18,089 nucleotides of DNA from an uncultured Oscillibacter sp. (GCA_946494635.1 CAMMCS010000017.1:1-18089); one strand, 5' to 3'; shown: positions 5,481-14,471, counted from the stretch's first letter. The notes: generated from the sequence alone by a model not told the origin. Program-made: numbers and translations.

Positions 5481-6560
5481 TTGAAAAGGATATGCGCAAA
5501 GGCCAGCGGCTTTTTCACGGCGGCAGTGTCGATCCTGCTCGCCTGTGTCATCACCGGAATCTTAATGTACGGAATGGGCTACAACCCGCTTGATGCATAT
5601 TATCAGCTGTTTTTCGGGGCAGTGGTAGGGCTGTCCGCCCTCAGCGAAAGCGTTGTGAAGATGGTGCCGCTGGTCTTTACAGGTCTGAGCTTCGCAATCG
5701 CAAAGCGTTCCGGACTGGTTAATTTGGGTGCCACCGGTCAGCTGTACATCGGCGCCCTGTGTACAACGGTCGTAGGGGTCTATGTGACCGGCCTGCCCGC
5801 AGCGCTGCACATTCCCCTTGCCCTGGCCGCCGGCTGCGCGGGCGGCGCCGCCTATGGGGCTGTGGTGGGCTTTTTGAAAAACCGCTTTCAGGCCAATGAG
5901 CTGATTACCACCATCATGCTCAATGAGATTGCCACAGAGCTGGTGAACTGCCTGGTGGATGGGCCGATGAAGGATCTGGACGCGCTGACAAAATTCCCAC
6001 AGTCCAAGGCCATCCTGGACAGCGCCGTGCTGCCGAAGATCCTGACGGGAACCCGCCTCCACGCCGGCTTCCTTCTGGCGCTGCTGGCGGTCGCCCTCTA
6101 TGGCGTTTTCATGAAGCGCACCAAATGGGGCTATGAGCTTCGGGTTGTTGGCATGAATCCCTCCGCCGCCCGCACGGCAGGCATGTCCGTGCAGCGGACG
6201 CAGCTGCTGGCGATGCTTCTGGCCGGCGGCTTTGCCGGCCTTGCCGGCAGCATTGAGATGCTGGCAATCCAAAAGCGCCTGATGCAGTCCTTTGCCGGAA
6301 ATCTTGGCTTTGACGGCATCGCCGTAGCACTGCTGGGCGGGAACCAGCCCCTGGGGATCCTGCTCTCCGCCTTCCTGTTCGGCATGATGAGCAACGGCTC
6401 CAATAAGATGCAGATGCTTTCCAACGTGCCCAGCGCCGTCATTTACCTGATGCAGGGCCTGATCATCCTCTTTGTGGTGGGGCGGTATCTGTACAGCAAA
6501 AAATTGTGGGAAGGGCTCATCCCGCAGCGGAAGAGCAGAAGAGAGGAGGTGCGGCCATGA
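5481..6560 (+). CDS. ABC permease, BPD_transp_2 family (NupP-like)
   Basis: This is an integral membrane subunit of the purine importer, 359 residues if it starts at TTG 5481. That start is chosen because AAGGAG (5466-5471) sits 9 nt upstream and the resulting N-terminus (MKRICAK...) matches the short basic lead usual in the family. ATG 5457, 8 codons earlier, has no visible RBS. Several hydrophobic segments are evident (for example from FFTAAVSILLACVITGILM onward). The 'GYELRVVGMNPSAARTAGM' stretch before the last helices is the cytoplasmic ATPase-contacting loop conserved in BMP-associated permeases. The gene overlaps the next permease by 4 bp (ATGA), indicating translational coupling. It pairs with that permease as a heterodimer. 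Confidence 0.9.
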   Translation: MKRICAKASGFFTAAVSILLACVITGILMYGMGYNPLDAYYQLFFGAVVGLSALSESVVKMVPLVFTGLSFAIAKRSGLVNLGATGQLYIGALCTTVVGVYVTGLPAALHIPLALAAGCAGGAAYGAVVGFLKNRFQANELITTIMLNEIATELVNCLVDGPMKDLDALTKFPQSKAILDSAVLPKILTGTRLHAGFLLALLAVALYGVFMKRTKWGYELRVVGMNPSAARTAGMSVQRTQLLAMLLAGGFAGLAGSIEMLAIQKRLMQSFAGNLGFDGIAVALLGGNQPLGILLSAFLFGMMSNGSNKMQMLSNVPSAVIYLMQGLIILFVVGRYLYSKKLWEGLIPQRKSRREEVRP

Positions 6561-7468
6561 GCGCGCTCAGCGTTTTTCTGGGTTCTGTCGTCATGATGGC
6601 CACCACATATCTTCTGGCCGGGCTCGGCGCAGTCTTCGGTGAGCGGGCCGGGATTGTAAACATCGGCATCGAGGGGCTGATGCTCACCGGCGCGCTGATG
6701 GCGGTGGTGGGCTCGTACACCAGCGGCTCTGTCTGGGTTGGCCTGCTGCTGGCCATGCTGGGCAGTATGCTGCTGGCGGCAGTGTTTGCCTGCTTCACCA
6801 TCTGCCTGCACGCCAATCAGACCGTCACCGGCGTGGCCCTGAACATCCTGGCCTCCGGCCTGACAGTGCTGCTGTTCCGGACCGTCTTCGGCCTGAACGG
6901 CATGATCCCGCAGATTGATACCTTTGAGGCGTTGGAAATTCCCGTGTTGTCCGGCCTGCCTGTCGTGGGGGCCATCTTTGGGCAGCCGCTTCCGGTCTAT
7001 CTTGCGTTTGTTCTGGTTCCGGTCTGTCAGTTTGTGATGAACCGCACAAATTTGGGGCTGAAGATCCGAAGCGTCGGCAACCATCCCAAGGCCTGCGATA
7101 CGGTCGGCCTTCCCGTATACCGGATCCAGGCGGGGGCCATTCTCTTTACCGGGCTGATGTCCGGCTTTGCGGGGGCGTTCCTGTCGACAGGCCAGCTGAG
7201 CTTTTTCACAGAGGGCATGGTGGCCGGCCGCGGCTACATGGTGCTGGCAGCTGTGGCCTTCGGCAATTACTCACCTCTCGGCGTCATGGCCGCGGCCCTG
7301 CTGTTCGGAGCCAGCGAGGCCCTGCAGTATCGTCTGCAGGTTGCGTATCCCGTCATCCCGACGGAGCTGTACGCCATGCTGCCCTATATCATCACGCTCT
7401 TCGCCATCTGCATCTATCGCCGCAAGTCCAACCGCCCGGTATACAGCGGCCGGAACTATCTGCGCTGA
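6557..7468 (+). CDS. ABC permease, BPD_transp_2 family (NupQ-like)
   Basis: This is the second membrane subunit of the importer, 303 residues, starting at ATG 6557 within the stop of the previous gene and behind GAGGAGGT (6543-6550). The N-terminal signature 'GERAGIVNIGIEGLMLTGA' (about 28-46) is characteristic of the smaller permease of BMP-type transporters. About eight to ten hydrophobic segments can be seen. 'LGLKIRSVGNHPKACDTVGL' is the predicted coupling loop, parallel to the one in the partner permease. The ATPase gene starts 14 bp after its stop codon. The family is clear; the purine specificity is inferred from the BMP receptor and the catabolic genes. Confidence 0.92.
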   Translation: MSALSVFLGSVVMMATTYLLAGLGAVFGERAGIVNIGIEGLMLTGALMAVVGSYTSGSVWVGLLLAMLGSMLLAAVFACFTICLHANQTVTGVALNILASGLTVLLFRTVFGLNGMIPQIDTFEALEIPVLSGLPVVGAIFGQPLPVYLAFVLVPVCQFVMNRTNLGLKIRSVGNHPKACDTVGLPVYRIQAGAILFTGLMSGFAGAFLSTGQLSFFTEGMVAGRGYMVLAAVAFGNYSPLGVMAAALLFGASEALQYRLQVAYPVIPTELYAMLPYIITLFAICIYRRKSNRPVYSGRNYLR

Positions 7469-7482
7469 GGAGGGGTGTCTCT

Positions 7483-9006
7483 ATGGCTTTTCTTGAAATG
7501 CGGCATATCCGCAAAACGTTTGGCAGCACGGTTGCCAACGACGATGTCTCTCTGTCGGTGGAACGGGGCGAGATCCACGCGCTGCTCGGCGAAAACGGCG
7601 CCGGGAAGTCCACTTTGATGAATATTCTGTACGGCATGTATCCCGCAGACAGCGGCGAAATCCTGCTGAATGGCCGCCAGCTGCATCTCGCCGGCACCAA
7701 AGACGCCATTGCCAACGGCATCGGAATGGTTCACCAGCATTTTATGCTGATCCCAGAGCAGACGGTTATCGAGAATGTGATCCTGGGCAACCGGGGAAAT
7801 CCCTTTGTGCTGAACCTCAAGGAGCAGGCCCGGCGCTTTACGGAGCTGGCCGCAAAGTATGGCATGGAGGTGGATCCCTGGTGCCGTGTGGATCAGCTGT
7901 CCGTGGGACAGCAGCAGCGCCTGGAGATTCTCAAGGCGCTGTATAAAAACGCCGAGATCCTGATTTTGGATGAGCCCACAGCCGTTCTCACCCCTCAGGA
8001 GGTCCAGGGGCTCTTCCGCATGATGCGGCAGCTGACGGACAGCGGGTGTACCATCCTCTTCATCACCCACAAGCTGCCCGAGATCATGGATGTGTGTACC
8101 CGCTGCACAATCCTGCGGCAGGGGCGGACTGTCTGCTCCATGCCCATTCTGCCGGGCGCGGACCAGCACGAGCTGGCCGTCCGCATGGTGGGGCAGGAGG
8201 TGGAGCTCGCCCTGCACAAGCAGGCCGCCCACCCTGGAGAGGAGGTCCTTCGGGTAACGGGCCTGCACTGTGCGCGGTCGGACGGCGTGGAGGCTGTGCG
8301 CGGCGTGGACTTTTCTGTCCGCAGCGGTGAAATCGTGGGCATCTGCGGCGTGGATGGAAACGGCCAGTCCGAACTGATCCGCTGCATCACCGGCCTGCTG
8401 CGCCCCTCTGCCGGGGAAATCTCCATCTGCGGCACAGATTGCAGCGGCGCAGGCGTAAAGCGGATTCTCCGCCAGGGAGTTTCCCATATCCCGGAGGACC
8501 GCCTGAAAATGGCGGTTGTGAAAGAGATGGACCTGTGTGAAAACATGATTCTCATGCATTACGATCAGGAGCCGGTCTGCCGCCACGGGTTCTTGTCCTG
8601 GCGGGCCGCACGGCTGCAGGGCGAGAAAATCTGCAGGACCTATCAGGTGCGTATGAGCAGCCTCACCCAGGCGGTCCAGGAGCTGTCCGGCGGAAATCAG
8701 CAAAAGCTGGTCGTCGGCAGGGAGCTGGCGCAGGATCCAAAGCTGCTGATTGCCGTCCACCCCAGCCGCGGGCTGGACATCGGCGCCACCAAATACATCC
8801 AAAACAGCATCATTGCAGCCCGGGACCGCGGGGCAGCGGTCCTGATGGTCTCAACGGAGCTGGAGGAGGTCATGGAGCTCTCAGACCGTATTCTGGTTAT
8901 GTTCAACGGCTGTATCATGGCCGACATCCGCCAGGCGGACGCAACCCGCGAGAAGCTGGGGGCTCTGATGGCCGGAATCAAAGGGGGGCAAACGTGTGGA
9001 AGCTGA
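7483..9006 (+). CDS. ABC transporter ATPase with two nucleotide-binding domains (NupO-like)
   Basis: This 507-residue cytoplasmic ATPase powers the importer. The first domain has a full Walker A, GENGAGKST (36-44), then 'VHQHFMLIP', the signature LSVGQQQRLEI and Walker B LILDEPTAVLTP. The second domain has the degenerate P-loop GVDGNGQSEL, in which the usual Lys is Gln. Its signature LSGGNQQKLVVGREL is intact, and its Walker B region is LLIAVHPSRGLDIGA. This asymmetry is normal for the ribose/nucleoside-type double ATPases, so it is not a defect. ATG 7483 follows GAGGAGGGG (7467-7475). The last 11 bp overlap adenine deaminase, and the G6 run within this gene (8983-8988) can serve as the RBS for that gene. 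Confidence 0.94.
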   Translation: MAFLEMRHIRKTFGSTVANDDVSLSVERGEIHALLGENGAGKSTLMNILYGMYPADSGEILLNGRQLHLAGTKDAIANGIGMVHQHFMLIPEQTVIENVILGNRGNPFVLNLKEQARRFTELAAKYGMEVDPWCRVDQLSVGQQQRLEILKALYKNAEILILDEPTAVLTPQEVQGLFRMMRQLTDSGCTILFITHKLPEIMDVCTRCTILRQGRTVCSMPILPGADQHELAVRMVGQEVELALHKQAAHPGEEVLRVTGLHCARSDGVEAVRGVDFSVRSGEIVGICGVDGNGQSELIRCITGLLRPSAGEISICGTDCSGAGVKRILRQGVSHIPEDRLKMAVVKEMDLCENMILMHYDQEPVCRHGFLSWRAARLQGEKICRTYQVRMSSLTQAVQELSGGNQQKLVVGRELAQDPKLLIAVHPSRGLDIGATKYIQNSIIAARDRGAAVLMVSTELEEVMELSDRILVMFNGCIMADIRQADATREKLGALMAGIKGGQTCGS

Positions 9007-10774
9007 AAAGCGCAAGGACCGCCGCCGTCTGCTGGCGGCCGCAAATCATCAGATCCCCTGTGATATCACCATAGGGAACGCTGTCATTTTCGATGTGTTT
9101 ACCGGGGCCCTGACGCCCGGCAGCGTCGATATCCTGGACGGCGTGATTGTCTCCGTCCGGGAATCCGCCGCAGGAGACGCCGGATATGCCCGAACGTATT
9201 ATGACGCAGCGGGGCAGTTCCTGCTGCCCGGCTTTATCGACACCCACATCCATGTGGAGAGCACCATGATGATCCCCGAAAACTTTGCCAGGGCCGTCCT
9301 GCCCTGCGGGACCACGACGGTAATGACGGACCCGCACGAGGCGGCGAACGTCGCCGGGACGGCCGGTGTCCGCTTCATGCTGGATAACGGGCGGAAGACG
9401 CCCCTGCGCCAATATGTGCTGGCCCCGTCCTGCGTGCCGTCCGTGCCCGGGCTGGAGTGCAGCGGCGCCTCCTTCGGTGCCAGTGAGGTCGGCCGGCTGC
9501 TGGATCTGCCGGGCGTCGCCGGAATCGGCGAGGTTATGGATTATGTCAACGTCTGCCGTGATGAAGAGCGGATGCACAGCATCCTGCAGGAAGGGCTGCA
9601 AAGGGGGGCGTTTATCCAGGGGCACGCGCCCAAGCTGATGGGCGAGGCTCTGAGCGCCTATATCGTGGCAGGGCCGGAAAGCGACCATGAGTGCCGCAGC
9701 CGCCAGGAATGTGCGCTGAAGCAGCGGCTGGGGATGCATGTAAACCTGAAAAGCAGCTCCCTCTCCAACCATCTGGCGGAGAATCTGCAGGCGGTCAAAA
9801 CCCAGCGTTGGATGGACAGCGTGTCTATCTGCACGGACGATGTCCACGCCAGAAAGCTTCTGGAGGAGGGCCATATCAACCGCGTAATCCGGGAGGCGAT
9901 TTCCTATGGGGCGGATCCCATGGAGCTTTACCGCTGCGCGACCTACAATGCGGCCCGTGAATACCGCTTCCGGGATCTGGGCGCTGTGGCCCCCGGCTAT
10001 GTCGCCGACCTGCAGCTTCTGAAGGCCCTGGACGGCGGCATGCCCTCCGCCGTGTTTGTGGGCGGAAGGCTGGCCGCACGGGACGGCGTATACTGCGCAG
10101 AGGACTGCAGCAGCCCTGCCGAGCCGCCTGAAAACCCGATGCGCCTGGAGTATCTGACCGGCCCCGAGGCCTTCCGCCTGCCGGCTCCCTCCGGCGCCGG
10201 CAGCACCGCGGAGGCCCTGGTAATCCACAGCAAGTACCAGGGTTCGCCCTTCAACCAGGGCTTTTATGAGCAGGTGCCCGTCCGGGATGGATATGTGGAC
10301 ATTTCCTCCCAGCCGGATCTGCAGTACTGCTGTGTCTGCAACCGGTATGGGACCGGGCGGCACACCGTGGGGCTGATGCGGAATTTCGGTCTCAAACGCG
10401 GGGCCCTCGCAGCCACGGTGGCCCACGACAGCCACAATCTGACGCTCATCTACCGGGACCCCGCGGATGCCTGGCTGGCTCTGGACGCCCTGCGCCGGGC
10501 CGGCGGCGGCTTTGCCGTTGCCGATGGGGGAAAGCTCCTGGCGGTCCTTCCGCTGCCTGTGCTGGGCCTCATGTCCGACCGTCCTGCCGCGGAGCTGGTT
10601 CCGCAGATCGCGGCAGTGGAGGAGGCTCTGGCATCCATCAGCGACGGAAGCTGCTATCTTCTGAAGGGCGCCACCATGGCGCTTCCGGTGCTGCCGGGAA
10701 CCCTGATCACGGACTGCGGCCTGGTGGATGGCCCGACCCAGAAAATCCTGCCGCTGTTTTCAGCGGGCCGATAA
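8996..10774 (+). CDS. adeC: Adenine deaminase
   Basis: This 592-residue amidohydrolase converts adenine to hypoxanthine plus ammonia in the cytoplasm. It starts at GTG 8996 behind the G6 run at 8983-8988 and overlaps the ATPase gene by 11 bp. The urease-like metal site begins with 'GFIDTHIHVEST' (His 84 and His 86). 'TTVMTDPHEAANV' (Asp 112, His 114, Glu 115), 'GIGEVMDY' (177-184), 'IQGHAPKL' (His 210) and 'CTDDVHARKLLEEGHI' (Asp 281/282) follow. These are the adenine deaminase (Ade/AdeC) motifs. A family-specific C-terminal region includes 'CNRYGTGRHTVGLM' and 'VAHDSHNLTLI'. The length is typical. Its place between a purine importer and xanthine dehydrogenase supports a catabolic or salvage role. 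RBS of the next gene is 6-11 bp past the stop. Confidence 0.95.
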   Translation: MEAEKRKDRRRLLAAANHQIPCDITIGNAVIFDVFTGALTPGSVDILDGVIVSVRESAAGDAGYARTYYDAAGQFLLPGFIDTHIHVESTMMIPENFARAVLPCGTTTVMTDPHEAANVAGTAGVRFMLDNGRKTPLRQYVLAPSCVPSVPGLECSGASFGASEVGRLLDLPGVAGIGEVMDYVNVCRDEERMHSILQEGLQRGAFIQGHAPKLMGEALSAYIVAGPESDHECRSRQECALKQRLGMHVNLKSSSLSNHLAENLQAVKTQRWMDSVSICTDDVHARKLLEEGHINRVIREAISYGADPMELYRCATYNAAREYRFRDLGAVAPGYVADLQLLKALDGGMPSAVFVGGRLAARDGVYCAEDCSSPAEPPENPMRLEYLTGPEAFRLPAPSGAGSTAEALVIHSKYQGSPFNQGFYEQVPVRDGYVDISSQPDLQYCCVCNRYGTGRHTVGLMRNFGLKRGALAATVAHDSHNLTLIYRDPADAWLALDALRRAGGGFAVADGGKLLAVLPLPVLGLMSDRPAAELVPQIAAVEEALASISDGSCYLLKGATMALPVLPGTLITDCGLVDGPTQKILPLFSAGR

Positions 10775-10791
10775 GCAGACAAGGAGCGCCT

Positions 10792-11586
10792 ATGCTGGAT
10801 ATTCGAGAATACATCATCCCCCAGTCTCTGGAGGAGGCTGCCGCACTGGTCCGGAAAAGCCCGGCGAACCGGATTGTGGGCGGCGGATGCTGGCTGCGTA
10901 TGGAGCGTCGTCCCTATGGCACATGGGTTGACCTGTCCGCGCTTGGCCTGGATCAGATCCACGCAGAGGATGGCTGGGTACAGATCGGCAGCGGCTGCAC
11001 GCTGCGGATGCTGGAGGTCAGCGAGCTGCTGCGGGAGACCTTCGGCAGCTGCTTCGCAGACTGCGTTTCCTCCATTGTCGGGGTCCAGTTCCGCAACTGC
11101 GCCACCGTAGGGGGGAGCGTTTACGGACGCTTCGGGTTTTCGGATCTGTGTACGCTCCTGCTCTCCCTGGAGGCGGACGTCCTTCTCCACAGCCGGGGCG
11201 CGGTGCCCATGGAGGAATTCCTGCGAACGCCGCGCCATGGGGAGCGGGACCTTCTGCTTGGCGTGCGGATTCCCCAGGACGGGAGACGGGCGGCTTTCGC
11301 CGCGTTCCGCAGGACCGCCACAGACCTGCCGGTCCTGAATACGGCGGTATCTGTCAGCGGTGCCTCCTGGCGGATCGCCGTCGGCGCCCGTCCGGCCGCA
11401 GCAGCCCTGGCCAGGCAGGCTGGAGCCCGGCTTGCCTCCGGCGCGGCCCCGGCGGAGGCCGCATGCACCGCCTCTGAGGAGCTCCGGTTTGGAGACAACA
11501 TGCGGGGCAGCGGAGCATATCGGAAGGCCCTTTGCAGGGTCCTTGTGGCGCAGTGTGCCGGACGTTTAAAGGAGGGACTGCGGTGA
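10792..11586 (+). CDS. xdhB: Xanthine dehydrogenase, FAD-binding subunit
   Basis: This 264-residue CoxM/XdhB-type flavoprotein passes electrons from the iron-sulfur subunit to FAD and onward to NAD or another acceptor. It starts at ATG 10792 behind AAGGAG (10781-10786). Visible features are 'NRIVGGGCWLRM' near the FAD pyrophosphate loop (about 25-37), 'FRNCATVGGSVYGRFGFSDL' (about 101-120) as the second FAD motif, and 'FRRTATDLPVLNTAVSV' (about 167-183). The 'YGRFGFSD' stretch resembles Clostridia XDH FAD subunits. The gene overlaps the [2Fe-2S] gene by 4 bp (GTGA). The symbol follows E. coli usage (XdhA molybdenum, XdhB FAD, XdhC iron-sulfur). Confidence 0.9.
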   Translation: MLDIREYIIPQSLEEAAALVRKSPANRIVGGGCWLRMERRPYGTWVDLSALGLDQIHAEDGWVQIGSGCTLRMLEVSELLRETFGSCFADCVSSIVGVQFRNCATVGGSVYGRFGFSDLCTLLLSLEADVLLHSRGAVPMEEFLRTPRHGERDLLLGVRIPQDGRRAAFAAFRRTATDLPVLNTAVSVSGASWRIAVGARPAAAALARQAGARLASGAAPAEAACTASEELRFGDNMRGSGAYRKALCRVLVAQCAGRLKEGLR

Positions 11587-12047
11587 AGCTATCTCTGTAT
11601 GTAAACGGAACGCTCTGTCACAGTGAAATCGCCCCCGGGACTACCCTTCTGGAATTTTTGCGGGGAAAGGGACTGATGGGTGCGAAGGCCGGCTGTGATA
11701 CGGGCAGCTGCGGCCTGTGTACGGTCTGGGTGGACGAGGTGCCGATCCTCTCCTGCACCTATCCGGCCGCCAGAGCACAGGGAAAGCATGTGACCACCAT
11801 CGAGGGCATGCGGCAGCAGGCGGCGCTGTTGGGCAGGTATCTGGCCGAGAACGGCTCCGAGCAGTGCGGCTACTGCAGCCCCGGGCTCATCATGACCGTT
11901 TTGGCGCTGGAGAAGGAGCACCCGGCCGCCACGGATGCGGAGATCAGCGCCTACCTTGCCGGCAATCTCTGCCGCTGCTCCGGCTACGCCGGACAGCTTG
12001 CGGGAATCCGCGCCTATCTGAACCGGGGCAAAGGAGCGTTGGAATGA
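11583..12047 (+). CDS. xdhC: Xanthine dehydrogenase, [2Fe-2S] subunit
   Basis: This 154-residue small subunit starts at GTG 11583, preceded by AAAGGAGGG and overlapping the FAD gene by 4 bp. The N-terminal plant-ferredoxin-like cluster is bound by Cys 38, 43, 46 and 58 ('AGCDTGSCGLCTVWVD...LSC'). The C-terminal helical cluster is bound by Cys 95, 98, 130 and 132 ('QCGYCSPG' and 'NLCRCSGY'). All eight ligands are intact. It relays electrons from the molybdenum centre to FAD. The next gene starts within its stop codon (ATGA overlap), so the three subunits are translationally coupled. This is the iron-sulfur subunit and not the unrelated XdhC/CoxI maturation factor. Confidence 0.95.
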   Translation: MKLSLYVNGTLCHSEIAPGTTLLEFLRGKGLMGAKAGCDTGSCGLCTVWVDEVPILSCTYPAARAQGKHVTTIEGMRQQAALLGRYLAENGSEQCGYCSPGLIMTVLALEKEHPAATDAEISAYLAGNLCRCSGYAGQLAGIRAYLNRGKGALE

Positions 12048-14332
12048 AAACTGTCAATCGTCCCTGTCCGAAAAAGGACGCAGAGGCACTGACCACCGGC
12101 GTGCCCGCATATACGGAAGACCTGATCCCCCCGGGCAGCCTCTGCATCAAGCTTCTCCGCAGCCCGCATGCCCACGCGAAAATCCTGTCGGTGGACAAGC
12201 GGGCCGCCCTGGCGGTCCCCGGGGTGGTGTGCGTGCTGACCCACGCGGACCTGCCCGCTGCCCGATGCACCTATGCCGGGCAGTGCGCGCCGGAATCCTC
12301 TCCGTTGGACCGCTATATTTTGGAGGATCGGGTCCGCTATGTGGGCGACCCGGTCGCCATTGTGGCCGCTGAGACAGAGCAGGCCGCCGCCCTGGCGGTC
12401 CGGCGGCTGCGCGTGGAATATGAGGTGCTGCCGGCTGTGCTGGACTATGAAAAGGCGCTGGATGCGCCGGTTGTCATCCACCCGGAAGCCGACTACTGCA
12501 ACCGTGTGGCAATCGGCGGCGATCCCCGGCGCAATCTGCTGTGCAGCCATTCCGCCGCATACGGCGATGTGGAGGAGGCCCTGGCTCGCTGTGACGTGGT
12601 ACTGGAAGACACCTTCCATACCCAGGCAGCCGCGCACGCCATGATGGAGACCTTCCGCTCCTTCTCTTACTACGACTATCAGGGCCGGCTGACCATTGTC
12701 ACTTCCACGCAGGTGCCCTTCCACATCCGCCGCATAGCGGCGGAAGCCCTGGGGCTGCCTCCGTCAAAGGTCCGGGTGATCAAGCCCAGAGTGGGCGGCG
12801 GCTTCGGTGCAAAGCAGTCCATTGTCTCCGAGCTTCTGACCGCCGCGGTGACCTTCGCCACCGGGCGGCCCGCCTATCTGATCTTTACCCGGCGGGAGAG
12901 CTTCACCGCCTCCAACAGCCGCCACGAGATGCGCCTCCAGGTAAAAGTCGGAGCCACAAAAGACGGGATCATCCGGGCGATCGAGCTGTATGCGCTGGCC
13001 AATGGCGGCGCCTATGGGGAGCAGTCCTATCCCACCAGCCTCCTGGTGGGCCATAAAACCATCCCCCTATACGCCCACGCCGCCTTCCGCCATCGCGCGG
13101 ACTTCGTCTATACCAACACCCTGCCCGGCGGCGCCTGCCGCGGATTCGGCGCAACCCAGGGCTGCTTTGCCGTGGAAACGATGGTCAATCGCATCGCGGA
13201 TGCCATCGGCATGGATCCCGCCGTGCTTCGCCTCAGGAATATTCCCCATCCGGGAGACACCATGCCCGCCTATTTCGGAGATGTTCTGCTGAGCAGCGGC
13301 CTGGACCGGTGCATCCAGACCGGGAAAGAGCGCTTCAATTGGGATCAGAGAAGGTTCCGCCGGGAAGTCGCGCCGGGAAAGGTCCGGGCGGCCGGCATGG
13401 CAATCACGATGCAGGGCTCCGGCGTACCGATGAAGGACGTCTGCTGCGCCACACTGACCCTGAATGACACCGGGTTCTACAGTCTCCAGATCGGCGCCAC
13501 GGATATCGGGACCGGCTGCGACACCATTCTTGCGCAGATGGCGGCGGAGGTCCTGTCGTGCAGGCTGGACCAGATCACAGTGGACGGAGTGGATACCGCC
13601 CACTCCCCCTATGACAAGGGCTCCTATGCTTCCAGCACCACCTATGTGACCGGCCAGGCGGTCCTCAGGGCGGCCCGGCAGCTGCGGGAGCAGCTGCTGG
13701 ATGAGGCCGCCCGGCGGCTGGAGATCCCGCGGTGCCGGGCGGAGCTGAACGAGCAGGGCGTCTGTGACCGGGAGAATCCGGAAAAGGCGCTGTCCCTTTC
13801 CGCCCTCAGCGGGCAGCTGGTGCTGCGCCCGGACTGTCACTATCTCACAGCGACCGCGGAGCATTGCTGCACCTATTCCGCGCCGCCCTTTATGGCCGGC
13901 TTTGCGGAGGTCGAGGTAGATCTCTTCACCGGGGCGGTGACTGTAACTGATTTCCTGGGCGTGGTGGACTGCGGCACCGTTATAAACCCCGCCCTTGCAG
14001 CCACACAGGCCCAGGGAGGGATCCTGCAGGGAATCGGTATGGCCTTGTATGAGGAGGTAAGCCGCTCTTCCTCCGGGGCTCTCCGGGAGAACTCTTTCCT
14101 GCAGTATAAAATTCCGGCGCGGCCGGACGCGCCGCCGATTCACGTCGCCTTTGAACCGGACTGGGAGCCCACAGGCCCCTTCGGCGCAAAGTCCATCGGC
14201 GAGGTGGTAATCAATACGCCCTGCCCCGCAATTGCCGAGGCTGTGCGGCAGGCCACCGGTGTCTCCTGCTCCAGCCTCCCGATCACCGCGGAAGCCGTCT
14301 GGCGCGGAATACAGCGTCTGTCAAAGGAATAG
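12044..14332 (+). CDS. xdhA: Xanthine dehydrogenase, molybdenum-binding subunit
   Basis: This 762-residue catalytic subunit of a molybdenum hydroxylase oxidises hypoxanthine to xanthine and possibly urate. It starts at ATG 12044 behind AAAGGAG (12030-12036). The N-terminal hammerhead domain begins with 'KKDAEALTTGVPAYTED'. 'VGGGFGAKQ' (from residue 250) and 'GGACRGFGATQG' (Arg 366) are molybdopterin and substrate contacts. The catalytic Glu in 'KSIGEV' is residue 720. 'FTRRESFTASNSRHEM' resembles Clostridia XDH. All core residues appear present. Other purine or N-heterocycle hydroxylases share this fold, but adenine deaminase and a BMP importer in the same operon favour hypoxanthine/xanthine. 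No cofactor-sulfuration or cytidylyl-transfer gene is in this window. A shared terminator follows. Confidence 0.93.
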   Translation: MKTVNRPCPKKDAEALTTGVPAYTEDLIPPGSLCIKLLRSPHAHAKILSVDKRAALAVPGVVCVLTHADLPAARCTYAGQCAPESSPLDRYILEDRVRYVGDPVAIVAAETEQAAALAVRRLRVEYEVLPAVLDYEKALDAPVVIHPEADYCNRVAIGGDPRRNLLCSHSAAYGDVEEALARCDVVLEDTFHTQAAAHAMMETFRSFSYYDYQGRLTIVTSTQVPFHIRRIAAEALGLPPSKVRVIKPRVGGGFGAKQSIVSELLTAAVTFATGRPAYLIFTRRESFTASNSRHEMRLQVKVGATKDGIIRAIELYALANGGAYGEQSYPTSLLVGHKTIPLYAHAAFRHRADFVYTNTLPGGACRGFGATQGCFAVETMVNRIADAIGMDPAVLRLRNIPHPGDTMPAYFGDVLLSSGLDRCIQTGKERFNWDQRRFRREVAPGKVRAAGMAITMQGSGVPMKDVCCATLTLNDTGFYSLQIGATDIGTGCDTILAQMAAEVLSCRLDQITVDGVDTAHSPYDKGSYASSTTYVTGQAVLRAARQLREQLLDEAARRLEIPRCRAELNEQGVCDRENPEKALSLSALSGQLVLRPDCHYLTATAEHCCTYSAPPFMAGFAEVEVDLFTGAVTVTDFLGVVDCGTVINPALAATQAQGGILQGIGMALYEEVSRSSSGALRENSFLQYKIPARPDAPPIHVAFEPDWEPTGPFGAKSIGEVVINTPCPAIAEAVRQATGVSCSSLPITAEAVWRGIQRLSKE

Positions 14333-14436
14333 CCCCCTTACAGGACTCTGCTCCAGGCGCCGGCGTCCCGGGCCCGCTCTGCTTCCGGCCTTGCTGCGGC
14401 AGAAAGCGCGGCCGCGCCGCCCACCCTGCAAGCGCA

Positions 14437-14471
14437 AAAGACGCCGCCCTGCTCCGCAGGGCGGCGTCTTT
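14437..14471. terminator. Bidirectional terminator between convergent genes
   Basis: A perfect 15-bp stem (14437-14451 with 14457-14471) with loop CTCCG is flanked by AAA on one side and TTT on the other, so it works from both strands. It separates the plus-strand purine operon from the minus-strand Sel1-AAA gene. The rest of the 14333-14545 gap shows no gene. Confidence 0.85.

Noticed and set aside
4325..5554. 409-codon minus-strand open frame opposite the BMP gene
   Set aside because: It is a shadow of a clearly identified lipoprotein gene and has no domain of its own.
8320..8860. Apparent damage to the second nucleotide-binding domain of the ATPase (no Walker A Lys)
   Set aside because: A degenerate second P-loop (G-N-G-Q) with an intact signature is the normal state of nucleoside/ribose-type double ATPases.
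8978..10435. 485-codon minus-strand open frame opposite adenine deaminase
   Set aside because: The adenine deaminase motifs on the plus strand are unambiguous; the antisense frame lacks motifs and RBS.
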